Positions 55,395 through 64,000 of a stretch of 64,000 nucleotides of DNA are shown one piece after another. The stretch comes from Phycisphaerae bacterium (GTDB lineage Bacteria > Planctomycetota > Phycisphaerae > Sedimentisphaerales > Anaerobacaceae), in the NCBI GenBank assembly GCA_030604525.1, contig JAUVVQ010000004.1, positions 1-64,000 of the forward strand, given 5' to 3'. Under the pieces are notes generated by a model that saw only the letters and a program-made list of their open reading frames with translations, was not told where the DNA came from and searched no databases. The position numbers and the translations under genes were made by a program. Position 1 is the first letter of the stretch; each line of letters starts with the position of its first letter.

Positions 55395-57446
55395 ATGACA
55401 ATATCTTCAAAACGTGCTGAATATGTTGCGGTAGCGTCGCTGATTTTGAGCATTATCTTTTTCATTTTAGCTTTGCTTCTCGGCCGCTGGAGCGGGTTTC
55501 TTGCACTATATGCCGGCAGTTGGCTTATCTTTAATGCCGTCTTAATCTGGCTGGCACTCCTTATCCAATTCCATCAGAGAGCGCTCGCTGAGCAGGAAAA
55601 ACTCGACATCTCCCAGATGAAAAAAACGCAGAAAGACTCTGACATCTTTGAGCAGGAAAGCGAAAAGCAATCAGTCTTTAACATCGCTCAGAAAAGACTG
55701 CAGCTTTTGGAAAAATGGTTCCTTCCTGTTTTCGCCGGTATCATCGCTGCTTATCAAATCGTTATCGGTTTCTATCTCTTAAGAGTAGCTCTTCTGCCGG
55801 ATGTCCAGATACAACAGCCGCTGCTCTGTGCCATCGTGGCAACCGCTATTGCTTTTGTAAGCTTCCTGTTCTCAAGATATGCCACAGGGATGTCCGCACA
55901 ACGGCAGTGGAAACCTTTAAGAGCCGGAGGAAGCATCACTCTCTCTGTCTCGGTCGTTTGCTTTCTTGTAGCAATCTCGCTCGCTCTGCAGGTTTTTAAC
56001 TACCCGGTCGGACTAAATATCCTTAATTACTTTATTCCCGTGCTGCTTGTTATCCTTGGTTTTGAGACTGCCCTTAATATTGTCTTTAACATTTATCGGC
56101 CCAGAATAAAAGGACAATACAACAGGGCGGCTTTTGATAGTCGCCTCTTGGGTATTGTAAACGAGCCGGGTGAGATTCTACATACCGTCGCTGGGACTAT
56201 CGACTATCAATTCGGATTCGAAGTCTCTCAAACCTGGTTTTATAAGCTCATCGCAAAAGCAATACTGCCTCTCATCTTTTTTGCTGCACTGGTCCTCTAT
56301 CTTTCCAGTTCCATTGTTGTCATAAACTCGGATGAGCAGGCAATTATTGAAAGATTTGGAAATCCCATCACTCAAAAAGGAAATGTAAGACTGCGAGAGC
56401 CGGGGCTGACCTTAAAATACCCCTGGCCTATAGATATTGCAAAGAAATATCCCACCAGGAAAATCGCTCAATTAAATGTCGGATTTATACCGAAAGCTGC
56501 AAAAGACAAAGTCGGTTATGGCCCGCTGCTGTGGGGCAAAGAACACTATGAAAAAGAATACGACCTGCTCGTTGCCAGCAGGCAGACCGCCGGAACATTG
56601 ACCGAAGGAGCCGTCCCCGTCAGTCTCGTTACTGCTGCCGTTCCCGTCCAGTACAGGGTAAAAAACTTATATAAATTCCTTTATAATCATTCCCAGCCGG
56701 AAAAAATCCTCGAAGATATTTGCTACAGGCAGTTAACAAAGTTCGCCGCCGGCTCCACCATTGAAGTGGATACCGAAGAAGACCTCCAGCACAGCCTCCT
56801 GGGTGCCGGAAGCAACGAAGCTAAAAAAATCTTGAGCGAAAAAATTCAGCAGGAAGTGGACGAGTATGACCTCGGAATCGATATCGTCTTCGTTGGAATC
56901 CAGGGTATTCACCCGAATCCGCAGGTCGCACAGGATTATCAGAAAGTCATCGGAGCCGTCCAGAAAAAACAGGCCGCCATACTAAATGCCCAGGCGAACA
57001 GAAACCTGATTTTAAGCAAGCTTGCCGGCTCTGTACAGGAAGCAAATCAGCTATATCAGCTCACTGCCGAATACCACGAAGCTAAAAACAACCCCGACTC
57101 GAAGAAAAAACTCCAGCTTGCTGAAAAACTCGACAATGCCTTCAAACGGGCAAAAGGCGATATCTTCAAAACTCTAAGGTCTGCTCAAAGCTATGCTTTC
57201 CAAAAAACCACTTTGTCACAGGCAAAGGGAGTTCGCTTCAAGGGACAGTTAAAAGCCTTCAGAGCAAACCCAGATTACTATAAAAAACTCCAGAGAATAA
57301 ACGTTTACGAAGATGCCCTGGAAAATATCAGGAAATTTGTCATCGTCTCCGACCCGAACAGTAAAGAAAACTTCGTTGTTGACCTTCAGGAAAAATTGAC
57401 TCCTGATTTATATAAAGATATTTTAGGTGAGGATAACACAAAATGA
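55395..57446 (+). CDS. HflK-like SPFH protein with extra multi-TM N-terminal domain
   Basis: Four or more TM helices, then VVINSDEQAIIERFGNPI...EPGLTLKYPWPIDIAKKYPTRKIAQLNVGF SPFH signature. Confidence 0.85.
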   Translation: MTISSKRAEYVAVASLILSIIFFILALLLGRWSGFLALYAGSWLIFNAVLIWLALLIQFHQRALAEQEKLDISQMKKTQKDSDIFEQESEKQSVFNIAQKRLQLLEKWFLPVFAGIIAAYQIVIGFYLLRVALLPDVQIQQPLLCAIVATAIAFVSFLFSRYATGMSAQRQWKPLRAGGSITLSVSVVCFLVAISLALQVFNYPVGLNILNYFIPVLLVILGFETALNIVFNIYRPRIKGQYNRAAFDSRLLGIVNEPGEILHTVAGTIDYQFGFEVSQTWFYKLIAKAILPLIFFAALVLYLSSSIVVINSDEQAIIERFGNPITQKGNVRLREPGLTLKYPWPIDIAKKYPTRKIAQLNVGFIPKAAKDKVGYGPLLWGKEHYEKEYDLLVASRQTAGTLTEGAVPVSLVTAAVPVQYRVKNLYKFLYNHSQPEKILEDICYRQLTKFAAGSTIEVDTEEDLQHSLLGAGSNEAKKILSEKIQQEVDEYDLGIDIVFVGIQGIHPNPQVAQDYQKVIGAVQKKQAAILNAQANRNLILSKLAGSVQEANQLYQLTAEYHEAKNNPDSKKKLQLAEKLDNAFKRAKGDIFKTLRSAQSYAFQKTTLSQAKGVRFKGQLKAFRANPDYYKKLQRINVYEDALENIRKFVIVSDPNSKENFVVDLQEKLTPDLYKDILGEDNTK

Positions 57447-58354
57447 AAAATTTAGCGTTTGTAGTTTTTATAATATTGATTGTCCTTGTTTTATCGCTCT
57501 ACCTGGTTTGCTTCCAGGTCAGAGAAACTGAATCAGCTCTCGTGACCAGATTCGGGAAGACGCAAAGAGTTATCCGGAAACCCGGCCTGGGTATTAAATG
57601 GCCCGCTCCAATAGAAAGATTATACAAATTCGACTCAAGATGGAGAGTTCTCGATGCCGACCTTAATGAAACAACCACAAAAGGGGCGGTGCCTATCATT
57701 GTAAATACCTACGTAGTATGGAAAATTGCCGACCCGCTCGCTTTCTTCAACGCACTGGGAACCGTCAGAGAGGCCAAGTTAAAACTCTTAAATCAAATAA
57801 GCGACTCGCAGAATAGAGTCATCGGTCAGCACGCCTTTGGAGAATTTGTTAACAGCGATAAATCAAAAATCAAATTCCAGGAAATCGAGGAGCAGATGCG
57901 CCGGGAGCTCACCAAAGCGATCGGCAACGATTACGGCATAGAAGTCAATCGGCTGGGTATAAAACAACTTAATATTAACAAAGATGTCACCAAAGACGTC
58001 TTCGCAAGAATGAGAGCCGAAAGAAACAGAAGAACACAGGCCACCATAGCTCAGGGAAATGCTCTGGCAAACACAATACAAAGCGATGTCGATGCCAAAA
58101 GAACTGAGCTGCTCGCCGCTGCTGAAGCCAAAGCAAAAGCTATAAAAGGACAGGGTGATGCCGAAGCCGCTCAATTTTACAAAATGTTACGGGAAGACCC
58201 CCAGCTTGCTATGTTCCTGCGGGACATCGAAGCGCTCAAAAAAACGCTTGAGAAAAGGTCCACCATCGTGCTCAGCGCCGATACCGAGCCGTTCAAACTC
58301 TTAAAACGATTGCCAGATATATCACCGAAAGACCCTAATAAAATTAGTGACTGA
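57443..58354 (+). CDS. hflC: HflC-like SPFH protease modulator
   Basis: VRETESALVTRFGKTQRVIRKPGLGIKWPAPIERLYKFDSRWRVLDA; VFARMRAERNRRTQATIAQGNALANTI...EAKAKAIKGQGDAEAAQFY. Confidence 0.88.
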   Translation: MKNLAFVVFIILIVLVLSLYLVCFQVRETESALVTRFGKTQRVIRKPGLGIKWPAPIERLYKFDSRWRVLDADLNETTTKGAVPIIVNTYVVWKIADPLAFFNALGTVREAKLKLLNQISDSQNRVIGQHAFGEFVNSDKSKIKFQEIEEQMRRELTKAIGNDYGIEVNRLGIKQLNINKDVTKDVFARMRAERNRRTQATIAQGNALANTIQSDVDAKRTELLAAAEAKAKAIKGQGDAEAAQFYKMLREDPQLAMFLRDIEALKKTLEKRSTIVLSADTEPFKLLKRLPDISPKDPNKISD

Positions 58355-58380
58355 CCCTTTAAAAGAGTATTTATAAAAAA

Positions 58381-59667
58381 ATGCCGGAACAGAAAGACAA
58401 AAACAAACAAATAGAACCGCAAAAAGAAGAGCAGAATACCGACAGCCCGCTCGATGCCGCCTCGAAGTCGCTCTCCGACGCCTTGAGAATCAGCTTCGGT
58501 ATCTTAAAAGTTATTATCTTTATCCTACTTGTCCTTTTCCTTGCCTCAGGATTTAGAACCATCGAGCCGGATGAAAGGGCGCTCGTCTTGAGATTCGGGA
58601 AAATAACCGGCGAAGGCGAAGCAAGAATCCTCGAACCGGGCCTGCATTGGTCTTTCCCCTATCCGATTGATGAAGTGGTAAGAATCCCCGTCGAAAAAAA
58701 GGTCAGTCTCCCCGTAAACTCATTCTGGTATTACCAGAATCCCGCTGAATTGCTGCCGGAGGGACCAAGAACCAGGCCCCGTTACGAGCCGACACTGGAC
58801 CCCATCAAGGATGGATACTGTATTACCAGAAGCGCTGAAGAGGCCTTCGCCTCTGACGCTGGTTCCGGAAGCGACTACAATATCGTGCACAACAAATGGC
58901 AGCTCATATACCAAATCAACCAGCCCGAGAGGTTCTTCAAAAATATGTTTGTCGAGAAAGTGAATCCGGGACAAAAATACTTCGACGTTATAAAACAAAG
59001 CCTGAAATCACTCCTGAGACAGCTACTTGAGGATGCTGTGACAATTACTATGGTAAACTATACTATTGATGAGGCACTGTTCTCAAAACAACAAAGCATC
59101 ACAAATGAGGTCAAAACCCGCCTGCAGGAAAAACTCGACCGGATTCAAAGCGGCATAAAAGTTACCTCCATTCAGCTTACCGCCTCCTCATGGCCTCGAC
59201 AGGTCGACCGGGCTTTCCAGGCCTCCATACAGGCAAGCCAGGCCGCTCAACAATCTATAAGCAACGCTAAAGGATATGCCGAAAAGACCCTTAGTAAAAC
59301 CGCAGGGACCGTCGCTGAAGAACTCCTCGACGTCACAAAGGGGAATAAAAATGTCTCCGACCAGCAGGAAAAAGCCCTTTGGAATCAACTTGCAGGAGAC
59401 GCTCAAGCAATTATCGCTAAAGCTCGGGCATACAGAAAAACTGTCGTCGAAAACGCAAAAGCTAACAGTGACTACCTCAAAAGAATTCTCCCCGAATATC
59501 GCAAAAGACCAAAACTGGTCCTTCAGGAAATTTACCAGGATACGATTGAAACTGTCCTCAACAATGCTGATGAAAAAATAATTATTCAGCCGACTCAAGG
59601 TTCAAAAAATGTTGAGATAAGAGTTCTGATAAACAGAGACCCGACAATAAAACCGCAATCGCAGTAG
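58381..59667 (+). CDS. hflK: HflK-like SPFH protease modulator
   Basis: IEPDERALVLRFGKITGEGEARILEPGLHWSFPYPIDEVVRIPVEKKVSLPVNSFWYY. Confidence 0.85.
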   Translation: MPEQKDKNKQIEPQKEEQNTDSPLDAASKSLSDALRISFGILKVIIFILLVLFLASGFRTIEPDERALVLRFGKITGEGEARILEPGLHWSFPYPIDEVVRIPVEKKVSLPVNSFWYYQNPAELLPEGPRTRPRYEPTLDPIKDGYCITRSAEEAFASDAGSGSDYNIVHNKWQLIYQINQPERFFKNMFVEKVNPGQKYFDVIKQSLKSLLRQLLEDAVTITMVNYTIDEALFSKQQSITNEVKTRLQEKLDRIQSGIKVTSIQLTASSWPRQVDRAFQASIQASQAAQQSISNAKGYAEKTLSKTAGTVAEELLDVTKGNKNVSDQQEKALWNQLAGDAQAIIAKARAYRKTVVENAKANSDYLKRILPEYRKRPKLVLQEIYQDTIETVLNNADEKIIIQPTQGSKNVEIRVLINRDPTIKPQSQ

Positions 59668-59716
59668 AAAAAGTAAAACAGTATTAATCCGGATTATTAA
59701 AGGTTTGTAAAAAAAT

Positions 59717-61666
59717 ATGGCTCATCAACATCTACATTTTAAAGAAGACTTTGCCGCTGAGCATACGCACGGCAAACAGATAAGAGTCAGTATCGCTTTG
59801 CTCGGAACTTTAGCAGGGGGGGTATTACTGATAAACAGTATCGTCTCTCCAATCTTTTTTGGAGAAGAAAGATTCAATACTGAAATCCTTGCTATGATGG
59901 GGGCTATTCTCCTCGGCGCCCCAATCGTCTGGTACGCAATCTTGGCCCTGTTGAAAGGCGAGTCGCATATGGATGAGCTGGCTGCACTCGCTATCGTCGC
60001 CGCCTTCGCTACGCAAAACTATGTAAGCGCAGGTCTTATCGGGTTCTTTATGCTCTTAAGCCAGCTTGTCGAAACGCGAACCGCCCTTGGTGCTCGGGCT
60101 TCTATTGAGTCCCTTATTCGGCTTACTCCGAAACAGGCAAATCTTATACAGGCCGACGACTCTGAAAAAGAAGTGAAGGTAAGTGATTTAAAAACCGGCG
60201 ATATGGTCCGCGTAAGACCCGGTGATAACATCCCGGTAGATGGTGAAGTAACAACGGGACTTAGCTCTGTAAACGAAGCTACCATAACAGGAGAATCGCT
60301 GCCTGTTGACAAGGTCCCGGGCATGAGGGTCTTTGCCGGGACAAGCAACCTTACAGGCGCTGTCGATATCAAAGTTACAAAAGCTGGAAAAGATACAACT
60401 CTTGGGAAAGTCCAGTCACTCATTATGCAGGCCGAGCAGACTAAAATCCCTATGATGAGGATTATCGACCGATACGTCAAATGGTATGTCCCGACTATTC
60501 TGATGATTGCTGCAATCGTTCTTTTCTTTACCAGAAACATCAACCAGGCAATAACCATACTGGTTATATCCTGCCCCTGTGCTTTGATTTTGGCGGCACC
60601 TACCGCAATGGTAGCGGCTATCTCCGCCGCCGCCCGGCTCGGCGTCCTCATAAAAAACGTCGCCGACCTTGAGGTCGCCGGAAAACTGACTTCTATGGTC
60701 TTTGACAAAACGGGTACTGTCACTACCGGTCGTCTTTACGTAACAAAACTCACTCCCGCAGAAAATATCGAACCTGAACAATTGCTGACCGTCGCCGCTT
60801 CCGCAGAAAAAATGAGTAAACACCCCGCCGCAAGAGCCTTGCAGGAAGTTGCAAAAGAGGCCAATCTAAATTTAAAAAATTCGGAGAATTTCAAGGAAAC
60901 TCCCGGTAAAGGTGTTACCGCTGAACTCGATGCTTCTATGATTATGGTCGGAAGAGAATCTTTCCTGAAGGAAAACAATGTTGATATGAACAACATCCCG
61001 GCTCCTTCTATGCACGAAGAGCAGGGCTTTAGCACTCTCTATGTCGCTAAAGACAAAAAATGCATCGGATGGATAGGCATGCAGGATAAAACAAGACCGG
61101 AAGCAAGACACGCTGTAAAAGAGCTCTTCGATTTGGGACTGAAAAAAATCACTATGCTTACCGGTGATAAAACGGAAGTTGCAAACAGGGTTGCTGCTGA
61201 ACTCGGTTGCTCTGATTACAAAGCTCACTGTCTCCCGCAGGATAAACTCGCAATTGTAAGGCAGTTAAAGGAACAAGGACACAGCGTCGCCGTGATTGGG
61301 GACGGCATAAACGACGCACCGGCTCTCGCCGCCGGCGACCTCGGTATCGCTATGGGAGCAGCCGGCAGCGATGTCGCTATAAACTCCGCCTCTATCGCAT
61401 TGATGAGCAACGACTTAAAAAGAGTCCCGTTCCTCATCCGGCTGTCAAGAAACACAAGGTCCGTTATTAACCAGAACCTTGCTTTAGGCGTATTCTTCAT
61501 TATCATTGGAATATCTTTATCTTCTTTTATCCTGCCTACTATAGCAGCGGTTATGCACTTTTTGATATCGATAATCATTGTATTTAACAGTGCCAGACTT
61601 ATCAGACACGGTGAAGAGCTCGAATATGCAACCACAGCAACCACAACAACCACAGAGCAGGTATAA
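59717..61666 (+). CDS. Heavy-metal translocating P-type (P1B) ATPase
   Basis: VISCPCALILAAPTAMVA (CPC), FDKTGTVTTG, TGESLPVDK, MLTGDKTEVA, GDGINDAPALAAGDLGIAMG; His-rich N-terminus. Confidence 0.95.
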   Translation: MAHQHLHFKEDFAAEHTHGKQIRVSIALLGTLAGGVLLINSIVSPIFFGEERFNTEILAMMGAILLGAPIVWYAILALLKGESHMDELAALAIVAAFATQNYVSAGLIGFFMLLSQLVETRTALGARASIESLIRLTPKQANLIQADDSEKEVKVSDLKTGDMVRVRPGDNIPVDGEVTTGLSSVNEATITGESLPVDKVPGMRVFAGTSNLTGAVDIKVTKAGKDTTLGKVQSLIMQAEQTKIPMMRIIDRYVKWYVPTILMIAAIVLFFTRNINQAITILVISCPCALILAAPTAMVAAISAAARLGVLIKNVADLEVAGKLTSMVFDKTGTVTTGRLYVTKLTPAENIEPEQLLTVAASAEKMSKHPAARALQEVAKEANLNLKNSENFKETPGKGVTAELDASMIMVGRESFLKENNVDMNNIPAPSMHEEQGFSTLYVAKDKKCIGWIGMQDKTRPEARHAVKELFDLGLKKITMLTGDKTEVANRVAAELGCSDYKAHCLPQDKLAIVRQLKEQGHSVAVIGDGINDAPALAAGDLGIAMGAAGSDVAINSASIALMSNDLKRVPFLIRLSRNTRSVINQNLALGVFFIIIGISLSSFILPTIAAVMHFLISIIIVFNSARLIRHGEELEYATTATTTTTEQV

Positions 61667-61707
61667 GCAAAAAACTCCTCTTATTGCTATTGCACGAGAT
61701 AGAAATT

Positions 61708-62958
61708 ATGGATTATGCTGTCGAAACTATTGACTTAACAAAAGTATTTTCCGACTGGTGGGGAAGAAACAAAATTTACGCAGTGGACGATTTAAACCTC
61801 AAGGTTAATTACAACGAAGTCTATGGCCTCCTTGGACCGAACGGTTCCGGGAAAACCACTACTTTGAAAATGCTCCTCAATCTGTTGTACCCAACAAAGG
61901 GAAAGACTATTCTGCTCGGGGCAAGCAGCTCTGACCCCAAAATCAGTGCACGTATCGGATATATGCCGGAGGAATCATACCTTTACAGATATCTAAACGC
62001 CAGAGAAACTCTGAATTTCTATGGAAGTCTCTTCAAATTGCCGTCCAAAATCAGGAAAATGCGAACCGAATCCTTGCTCGATATGGTCGGTTTAAAAGCT
62101 GTCGCCAACAGGCCCGTCGGCACCTTCTCAAAAGGTATGGCAAGAAGAATCGGGCTTGCACAGGCACTTATTAACGACCCCGAGCTGCTTATACTTGACG
62201 AGCCGACCACTGGTCTTGACCCCATGGGGACAAGGCAAATGAAAGACCTCGTTTTGAAACTCGCAAAAAGAGGAAAAACCATCCTGCTCTGCAGTCATCT
62301 GCTGGCGGATGTCGAAGATATCTGTGACAGAATCTCAATACTGTACGACGGCCAAATCCAGACAGAAGGAAAGGTCAAGGATTTGCTCCGACAAACAAAC
62401 AAAAAACAAATCACTACCGGTAATCTCAGCGATACTGCAATACAGAAAATAAAACAACTCGTCGAAAAAGAAAATGCCGAATGCAGCATCTCTTCCCCTG
62501 TCGAAAAACTTGAGACCTTTTTCATCAAAACTGTAATCACTGCCAGAAAACAACGAAAAGTAACAAGCGGGGCGGTTGCTGACTCCGAAAACGCTATCGC
62601 TGACTTCCTTGTTGAAGAGCAAAAAGAAGAATTAAAACGTGCTGAAATCCTTGATAAACTTGTCTCAACTGATGTCTCTACGGAACAAAAAGCCGAACCT
62701 GCAAAAGCTGAAGAAGCGGTCAAAATGGAAAAGACCCTGGTAGCCGACAGGGAGCTGCTCGAAAATTTAACTAAACTTCCCGATACATCAACAGCCCAGC
62801 CGACTCACGCCAAACAGAAAGCCGAGCCGGTCGAAACCGATACCATCTCAGCCGGTGAACAAGCAAAAAATCTCCTCGACCAGCTTACCGGGGAAAAAGA
62901 ATCTCAAAATGATGAACAGCAGAAAAAAGGCAATCCTGACAAGGATTCTGAAAAATGA
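61708..62958 (+). CDS. ABC transporter ATP-binding protein with long acidic C-terminal extension
   Basis: LLGPNGSGKTTTLKMLLNLL (Walker A), SKGMARRIGLAQALINDPELLILDEPTTGLDP; about 150 extra residues rich in E/K/A at the C-terminus. Confidence 0.94.
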   Translation: MDYAVETIDLTKVFSDWWGRNKIYAVDDLNLKVNYNEVYGLLGPNGSGKTTTLKMLLNLLYPTKGKTILLGASSSDPKISARIGYMPEESYLYRYLNARETLNFYGSLFKLPSKIRKMRTESLLDMVGLKAVANRPVGTFSKGMARRIGLAQALINDPELLILDEPTTGLDPMGTRQMKDLVLKLAKRGKTILLCSHLLADVEDICDRISILYDGQIQTEGKVKDLLRQTNKKQITTGNLSDTAIQKIKQLVEKENAECSISSPVEKLETFFIKTVITARKQRKVTSGAVADSENAIADFLVEEQKEELKRAEILDKLVSTDVSTEQKAEPAKAEEAVKMEKTLVADRELLENLTKLPDTSTAQPTHAKQKAEPVETDTISAGEQAKNLLDQLTGEKESQNDEQQKKGNPDKDSEK

Positions 62959-64000
62959 GTAGAATCTGGGCAGTAGCTAAAAATACTATCAGGCAGGCCG
63001 TGCGTCTGAAAACCGTCGCCTTTCTGGTTCTTGCCTTGCTTGTCGTTCTTCTGTTAATGGGGGAAAACGCATCGGGGGACGGCACCCTGAAAGGCCGGCT
63101 CCAGACTTTTGTAAGTTATTCTTTCTCCCTTACCTCTTTGGTATTATCAGTCTTCACTATCGGGCTGATTGTCTATTCACTCACTAACGACATAAAGCAA
63201 AAGCAGATTTTCACCGTCCTCACAAAACCGATTCGAAGGTCTCAGTTGCTTTTAGGTAAACTCCTCGGCGTTTTTATCTTGGATTTTATCCTGCTTGCCA
63301 TCTTTTCCTTTACAATATATGCCATCGCCGAATTGACTCCCAGGTTCATTAACACTTCTAAGCAGGAGCTAAACAGGGCGAAAAACGAATTTTTTACCGC
63401 AAGAATGAAACTCACCCCACAGAAAGTTGACGTCTCCGAAAAAGTCCGGAAAATGTATCAGGAAATGAAAAAGAGCGGAAAACTGCAGCAGAAATTCCCC
63501 AATATGTCTCAAGAAGCAATCATCAGAATCCTTACCTGGAGGCAGGAACAATGGACCAGGGCTGTTGCTCCGGGACAAGAGTTAATCTGGGAGTTTCAAA
63601 ATGTAAAACCACTCGAAGATGCTCAATCGCTCTTCCTCAAATACAAATATGATGTCTCGGTAAATCCCGCAGATTTAAAGGTCACCGGCGCGTGGTTCGT
63701 CGGCGATTTGAGACAAATACAGTATGGAGCAAAAGTGCAAACTCCTGTCCATGAGTTTGCAAGGAAAGAATTAATTCGTACCTATTATGAGGAAGAGGTG
63801 CCCTCTAATGTCGTTGCCGATGATGGATATCTCGCAGTCGGTTTCCTCAGTCCGCCACTGAATATTACTACTATACTGTTCCCGGAAGACTATTTGCAGC
63901 TCCTCTATAAAGCGGACACGTTCACCGCTAATTTCATAAGGGCTTCGCTGCTCATTTTGTTCAGATTAACTCTCCTGGCCTGCCTGGGTATATTCGCCGC
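62955..64000 (+). CDS. ABC-2 type transporter permease (partial, runs off the right edge)
   Basis: ATGA overlap with the ATPase stop; MSRIWAVAKNTIRQAVRLKTVAFLVLALLVVLLLM...SLTNDIKQKQIFTVLTKPIRRSQLLLGKLLGV open to the window end. Confidence 0.9.
   Translation, partial: MSRIWAVAKNTIRQAVRLKTVAFLVLALLVVLLLMGENASGDGTLKGRLQTFVSYSFSLTSLVLSVFTIGLIVYSLTNDIKQKQIFTVLTKPIRRSQLLLGKLLGVFILDFILLAIFSFTIYAIAELTPRFINTSKQELNRAKNEFFTARMKLTPQKVDVSEKVRKMYQEMKKSGKLQQKFPNMSQEAIIRILTWRQEQWTRAVAPGQELIWEFQNVKPLEDAQSLFLKYKYDVSVNPADLKVTGAWFVGDLRQIQYGAKVQTPVHEFARKELIRTYYEEEVPSNVVADDGYLAVGFLSPPLNITTILFPEDYLQLLYKADTFTANFIRASLLILFRLTLLACLGIFA

Noticed and set aside
1-64000. CRISPR array, tRNA/rRNA genes, insertion sequences or prophage
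   Set aside because: No regularly spaced repeats with unique spacers, no tRNA-like cloverleaf or rRNA tracts, and no transposase, integrase or phage structural proteins recognised by eye. A tRNA or Rfam scan would settle small RNAs.

Overview
This 64 kb window is a dense bacterial chromosomal segment. It has no tRNA, rRNA, CRISPR array, transposase or integrase that I could find. Gene content suggests a PVC-type lineage, probably Planctomycetota/Phycisphaerae: prepilin/H-X9-DG-like proteins, several ECF sigma/anti-sigma pairs and HTH-REC fusions (inference only). Main blocks: (1) a catabolic operon SDR-deoC-ADH-SDR-MFS-FGGY kinase; (2) ECF sigma factors, a prepilin-like protein and a DegT aminotransferase; (3) glycan genes (NagB-PIG-L fusion, GH130, GT4, nucleotide-sugar dehydrogenase); (4) a 60-aa single-histone-fold protein; (5) an alpha-glucan cluster GT4-GH57-debranching enzyme, plus a GH27 alpha-galactosidase; (6) a trpEGDFBA operon on the minus strand; (7) kdsB-pyrG; (8) a TolB-propeller/secretin gene interrupted by in-frame stops; (9) an XRE-S24 repressor; (10) HtpX/LemA; (11) three consecutive SPFH (HflK/HflC) genes, a P1B ATPase and an ABC exporter. 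Strongest observations from direct reading: a complete trp transcription attenuator (sigma70 promoter, 24-aa leader peptide with Trp-Trp-Trp, alternative stems, terminator) upstream of trpE; the bacterial histone; three operator-like repeats at exactly 31-bp spacing over the start of the S24 repressor; a TolB-secretin fusion split by stops with a pair of compensating frameshifts; and two small ORFs missing from the supplied ORF track.
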